A DNA stretch of 64,000 nucleotides from Sphingobacteriia bacterium (lineage in GTDB: Bacteria; Bacteroidota; Bacteroidia; Chitinophagales; Chitinophagaceae). Position numbers and translations under genes: made by a program. Under the pieces are notes generated by a model. The model searched no databases. It was given only the letters and a program-made list of their open reading frames with translations, and was not told the origin of the DNA. The DNA lies in the NCBI GenBank assembly GCA_004294135.1, contig RDZY01000007.1, positions 1 to 64,000 on the forward strand, written 5' to 3'. Positions within the stretch are counted from its first letter, which is position 1. Each line of letters opens with the position of its first letter. This document shows, piece after piece, positions 63,851 to 64,000 of this stretch.

Positions 63851-64000
63851 TATAAAGTTTGGGCTTCGTGCTCATAATAATCCAATCCAAGGTGGGTAAT
63901 CAAGTCTTCCCCCATCATATGCCTCAGCGTATTCTGCAACTTAATAAGCTGTTTGAATATATCGTGCTCAGGACGCAGCTCGGGAGCAGTTTGTGGCGAT
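63850..64000 (-). CDS. Inositol-3-phosphate synthase, C-terminal end only
   Basis: The minus strand carries an open frame that enters from beyond the window edge and stops at 63852-63850. The last 50 residues are visible and include LKLQNTLRHMMGEDLITH followed by LGLDYYEHEA, which I recognise as the C-terminus of myo-inositol-1-phosphate synthase, the NAD enzyme converting glucose-6-phosphate to inositol-3-phosphate. It would be the first step of the operon. The active site lies outside the window, so the call rests on this tail and on the downstream PgpA, CDP-alcohol transferase and Aur1-like genes. Confidence 0.75.
   Translation of the reverse strand, partial: SPQTAPELRPEHDIFKQLIKLQNTLRHMMGEDLITHLGLDYYEHEAQTL

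Overview
The window is chromosomal DNA of a member of the Bacteroidota, most likely the family Chitinophagaceae. The evidence is a type IX secretion adhesin with its PorP/SprF partner, a short primary sigma factor without region 1.1, families largely confined to this phylum (WbqC, DUF4249, DUF3822, DUF2490, DUF5686, PUR-alpha, HU-CCDC81), and promoters of the phylum-specific TTG-N18-20-TAnnTTTG type. Genes are dense, AT-rich and preceded by few Shine-Dalgarno sequences. I saw no tRNA, rRNA, CRISPR array, prophage or intact insertion sequence.

Layout. 1-275: decayed IS21-type element (internally deleted istA tail, 25-codon istB stub). 0.5-6.7 kb: WbqC protein, a 1485-residue PKD-repeat surface protein with a type IX sorting domain, and PorP/SprF. 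6.7-16.7 kb: pgi, rpoD, a DUF4249 lipoprotein, trxB-folB-TPR-acyl-CoA-binding protein, a MATE exporter, DUF3822-rsmD and DUF2490. 16.7-26 kb: a 2-oxoacid dehydrogenase E2 with very long Pro/Ala linkers, cinA, a thioesterase, and a three-gene envelope cluster (TPR, beta-barrel, membrane-anchored HU-CCDC81 protein). 26-33 kb: methyltransferase, glutaminyl cyclase, FAD oxidoreductase, ychF, an SpmA-SpmB fusion, EVE protein and saccharopine dehydrogenase family protein. 33-44 kb: gyrA, TPR protein, Tat-type metallophosphoesterase, serA, serine hydrolase, membrane pyrophosphatase and PUR protein. 44-54 kb: ABC exporter, HTH/DUF2975 pair, a CrtA-like monooxygenase, tandem arginine deiminase/CtlX hydrolases, an SDR protein, pfkA-pyk. 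53.9-57.5 kb: a GH20 hexosaminidase broken by one amber codon, then a NagB-PIG-L fusion.

The right end (58.2-64 kb) is the most interesting block. It is a tightly packed minus-strand operon that reads inositol-3-phosphate synthase (3' end only), PgpA-like phosphatase, GtrA, a DUF5686 beta-barrel protein, CDP-alcohol phosphatidyltransferase, DUF4833 and an Aur1-type PAP2 protein. This is the toolkit for phosphatidylinositol and inositol phosphorylceramide synthesis known from Bacteroides. Here it also contains a putative outer-membrane protein and a GtrA protein, and it abuts a convergent sphingomyelin-synthase-like PAP2 gene. Together these suggest a synthesis and placement system for inositol or sphingolipid head groups.

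Central metabolism is well represented (pgi, pfkA, pyk, E2, serA, pyrophosphatase). Several starts were moved inward from the longest reading frame where a signal peptide, family N-terminus or promoter position decided the matter.
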